Part shown: positions 6,568 to 7,739 of the stretch, in pieces
How positions within the stretch are numbered: position 1 is the first letter of the stretch
Layout: each line of letters begins with the position of its first letter
Assembly (NCBI GenBank): GCA_035455605.1
Contig: DATIER010000307.1
Coordinates: 1-7,739, forward strand
From: AC-32 sp035455605
GTDB lineage: Bacteria > Actinomycetota > Thermoleophilia > Gaiellales > Gaiellaceae
Direction: 5' to 3'
Length of the DNA: 7,739 nucleotides
The notes under the pieces: generated by a model
What the model saw: the letters and a program-made list of their open reading frames with translations, nothing else
Database searches by the model: none
Told to the model about the DNA's origin: nothing
Translations under genes and position numbers: made by a program

Positions 6568-7739
6568 TGAAACGTCTGCTCGCTGCGGCCCTGGCGGCGC
6601 TCGCGCTCGCCGCTCCTGCCGGCGCGGACGTCTTCCGGATCGTGCCGACGGCCCCTGCGACCTCGCCGGCCTTCCTGCCCAGCGCGGAGGCGCCGAACGT
6701 GCCGGGCTCGGTGCTGCTGACACCCGACCTGCTCGTGCCGCCGCTCGCGCCGCAGACGCGGAGCTACGACCAGCTGCTCGCGATCTGGCAGCGAGACGGC
6801 GCGCTCTACGGCGTCCCCTGGCAGGTGCTCGCGGCGATCAACAAGGTAGAGTCGAACTTCGGGCGGAACATGGGCCCGAGCTCTGCGGGCGCGATCGGCT
6901 GGATGCAGTTCATGCCCTCGACCTGGGAGCGGTGGGGCGTCGACGCGAACGGCGACGGCGTCGCCGACCCGTGGAGCCCGGAGGACGCCATCGCCGCGGC
7001 GGCCCGCTACCTCGCGGCCTCCGGGGGCGCCACCGACATCTCGCGCGCCGTCTTCTCCTACAACCACGCCCAGTGGTACGTGGACGAGGTGCTGCAGCTC
7101 GCGCAGCTGTTCGGCAACGGCGGCGGCGACGTCACCTTCAGCCTCGACCGGATGCAGGTCTCGCTCGACCAGGCCCGCGCAAGGGTCGTCCGGGCGAACC
7201 AGAAGCTGCTTCGCGCCGAGCGCGACCTCCGCGCGCTGCGCAGCGGCGAGGACGCGCTCCGGCGGCACGAGGCGTCGTCGCAGCTCCTCTCGGATCAGCT
7301 CGCGCTCGACCGGCGGGCGACCCAGCTCGGCGTCCGGCGAGCCGCCGCGGCAGCGCACGTGAGCAACCTGCGGGCCGCGGTCGAGCAGGCGCAGCAGGAC
7401 CTCTCGCTCGCGAAGGACCGCTCGCTCGCCTCGTCGTTCGCACCGGCCGCGGGCTCGCTGCTCGCCGCTCCCGCCTACGACGGCCAGTACGTGTTTCCCG
7501 TCGGCGGCGGGCCGTCGGTCGTGTCGGTCTCGCACCATCATCACGACTACCCGGCCGCCGACATCGCCGCGCCGGAGGGCACGCCCGTCTACGCCTTGGC
7601 GGACGCGACCGTCGTCCGCTCGTGGAGCTACCCCGACCCGCGCTGCGGCATCGGCCTCACGCTCGACACCGCCGACGGCCAGGAGTGGACGTACTGCCAC
7701 CTCTCGTACCTCGACCCGACCGTCACCGCCGGCGCGCAG
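6567..7739 (+). CDS. Secreted lytic transglycosylase (SLT/MltB-like) - coiled coil - M23 endopeptidase, 3' end outside window
   Basis: An open frame of 391 codons running off the window without a stop. ATG 6567 shares its A with the pilT stop (TGATG); AGGA at 6557-6560 is a weak ribosome site. Residues 1-20 are a signal peptide (KR, hydrophobic Leu/Ala stretch, likely cleavage after AGA). A Pro-rich linker follows. Residues ~68-182 are a transglycosylase domain with catalytic E95 in KVESNFG, SSAGAIGWMQFMPSTW (105-120), a calcium-loop-like DANGDGVAD (126-134), and AARYLA/YNHAQWYV. Residues ~190-285 are an Ala/Arg/Leu-rich coiled coil. From ~306 an M23 (LytM) domain begins: H326 and D332 in HDYPAADIAAPEGTPVYA, and H378 in YCHLS; C360 and C377 could pair. 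The enzyme should cut both glycan strands and peptide stems outside the membrane. Coupling to pilT suggests opening the wall for pili; that role is inferred. Confidence 0.9.
   Translation, partial: MKRLLAAALAALALAAPAGADVFRIVPTAPATSPAFLPSAEAPNVPGSVLLTPDLLVPPLAPQTRSYDQLLAIWQRDGALYGVPWQVLAAINKVESNFGRNMGPSSAGAIGWMQFMPSTWERWGVDANGDGVADPWSPEDAIAAAARYLAASGGATDISRAVFSYNHAQWYVDEVLQLAQLFGNGGGDVTFSLDRMQVSLDQARARVVRANQKLLRAERDLRALRSGEDALRRHEASSQLLSDQLALDRRATQLGVRRAAAAAHVSNLRAAVEQAQQDLSLAKDRSLASSFAPAAGSLLAAPAYDGQYVFPVGGGPSVVSVSHHHHDYPAADIAAPEGTPVYALADATVVRSWSYPDPRCGIGLTLDTADGQEWTYCHLSYLDPTVTAGAQ

Noticed and set aside
7533..7544. Run of four His codons as a cloning tag
   Set aside because: It is embedded in a natural M23 metal-site motif with normal flanking sequence; no vector sequence is present.
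5649..7700. 683-codon open frame on the minus strand opposite pilT and the hydrolase
   Set aside because: It spans two genes with clear domain motifs on the + strand and has Arg/Val/Gly-biased composition without any recognisable motif; a typical shadow frame of high-GC coding DNA.
1..7739. CRISPR array, tRNA/rRNA genes, insertion sequences or prophage genes
   Set aside because: No regularly spaced repeats, tRNA-like cloverleaf, transposase or terminal inverted repeats were recognised; nearly all bases are assigned to ordinary genes.

Overview
The window is gene-dense, very G+C-rich bacterial chromosome. Third codon positions are almost all G or C, GTG starts are common, and two genes have possible leaderless-type starts. 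With the gene families present (zinc-ribbon/cyclase/ATPase fusion, DUF4242 protein, BBE-type flavoprotein, PilT), this suggests a high-GC actinobacterium, plausibly a soil Thermoleophilia-type lineage. The lineage is inferred from style and gene content; no marker gene is present.

Left part (1-2346, + strand): the 3' end of an acetamidase/formamidase gene, then a 684-residue signalling protein. That protein joins an N-terminal zinc ribbon, a class III nucleotide cyclase domain and a STAND/AAA_16-like ATPase. It meets the next operon tail to tail, with only 4 bp between stop codons.

Middle (2351-5231): on the minus strand, a BBE-type FAD-linked oxidoreductase followed 17 bp later by a small DUF4242 protein, very likely one operon. 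Divergent from it across 68 bp, on the + strand, is a geranylgeranyl-reductase-family flavoprotein.

Right part (5232-7739, + strand): a 154-bp intergenic region, the longest non-coding stretch, holds two diverged copies of a ~31-bp element and two small hairpins. After it come pilT (type IV pilus retraction ATPase) and, overlapping its stop codon by one base, a secreted cell-wall hydrolase that runs off the window end. Its open frame has no stop inside the window. The visible 391 residues carry a signal peptide, an SLT/MltB-like lytic transglycosylase domain, a long coiled coil and the start of an M23 endopeptidase domain. The overlap implies that a pilus motor and a two-activity peptidoglycan hydrolase are made together, which is the most interesting arrangement here.

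No tRNA, rRNA, CRISPR array, insertion sequence or phage gene was seen. I do not see a clearly new defence or mobile system.
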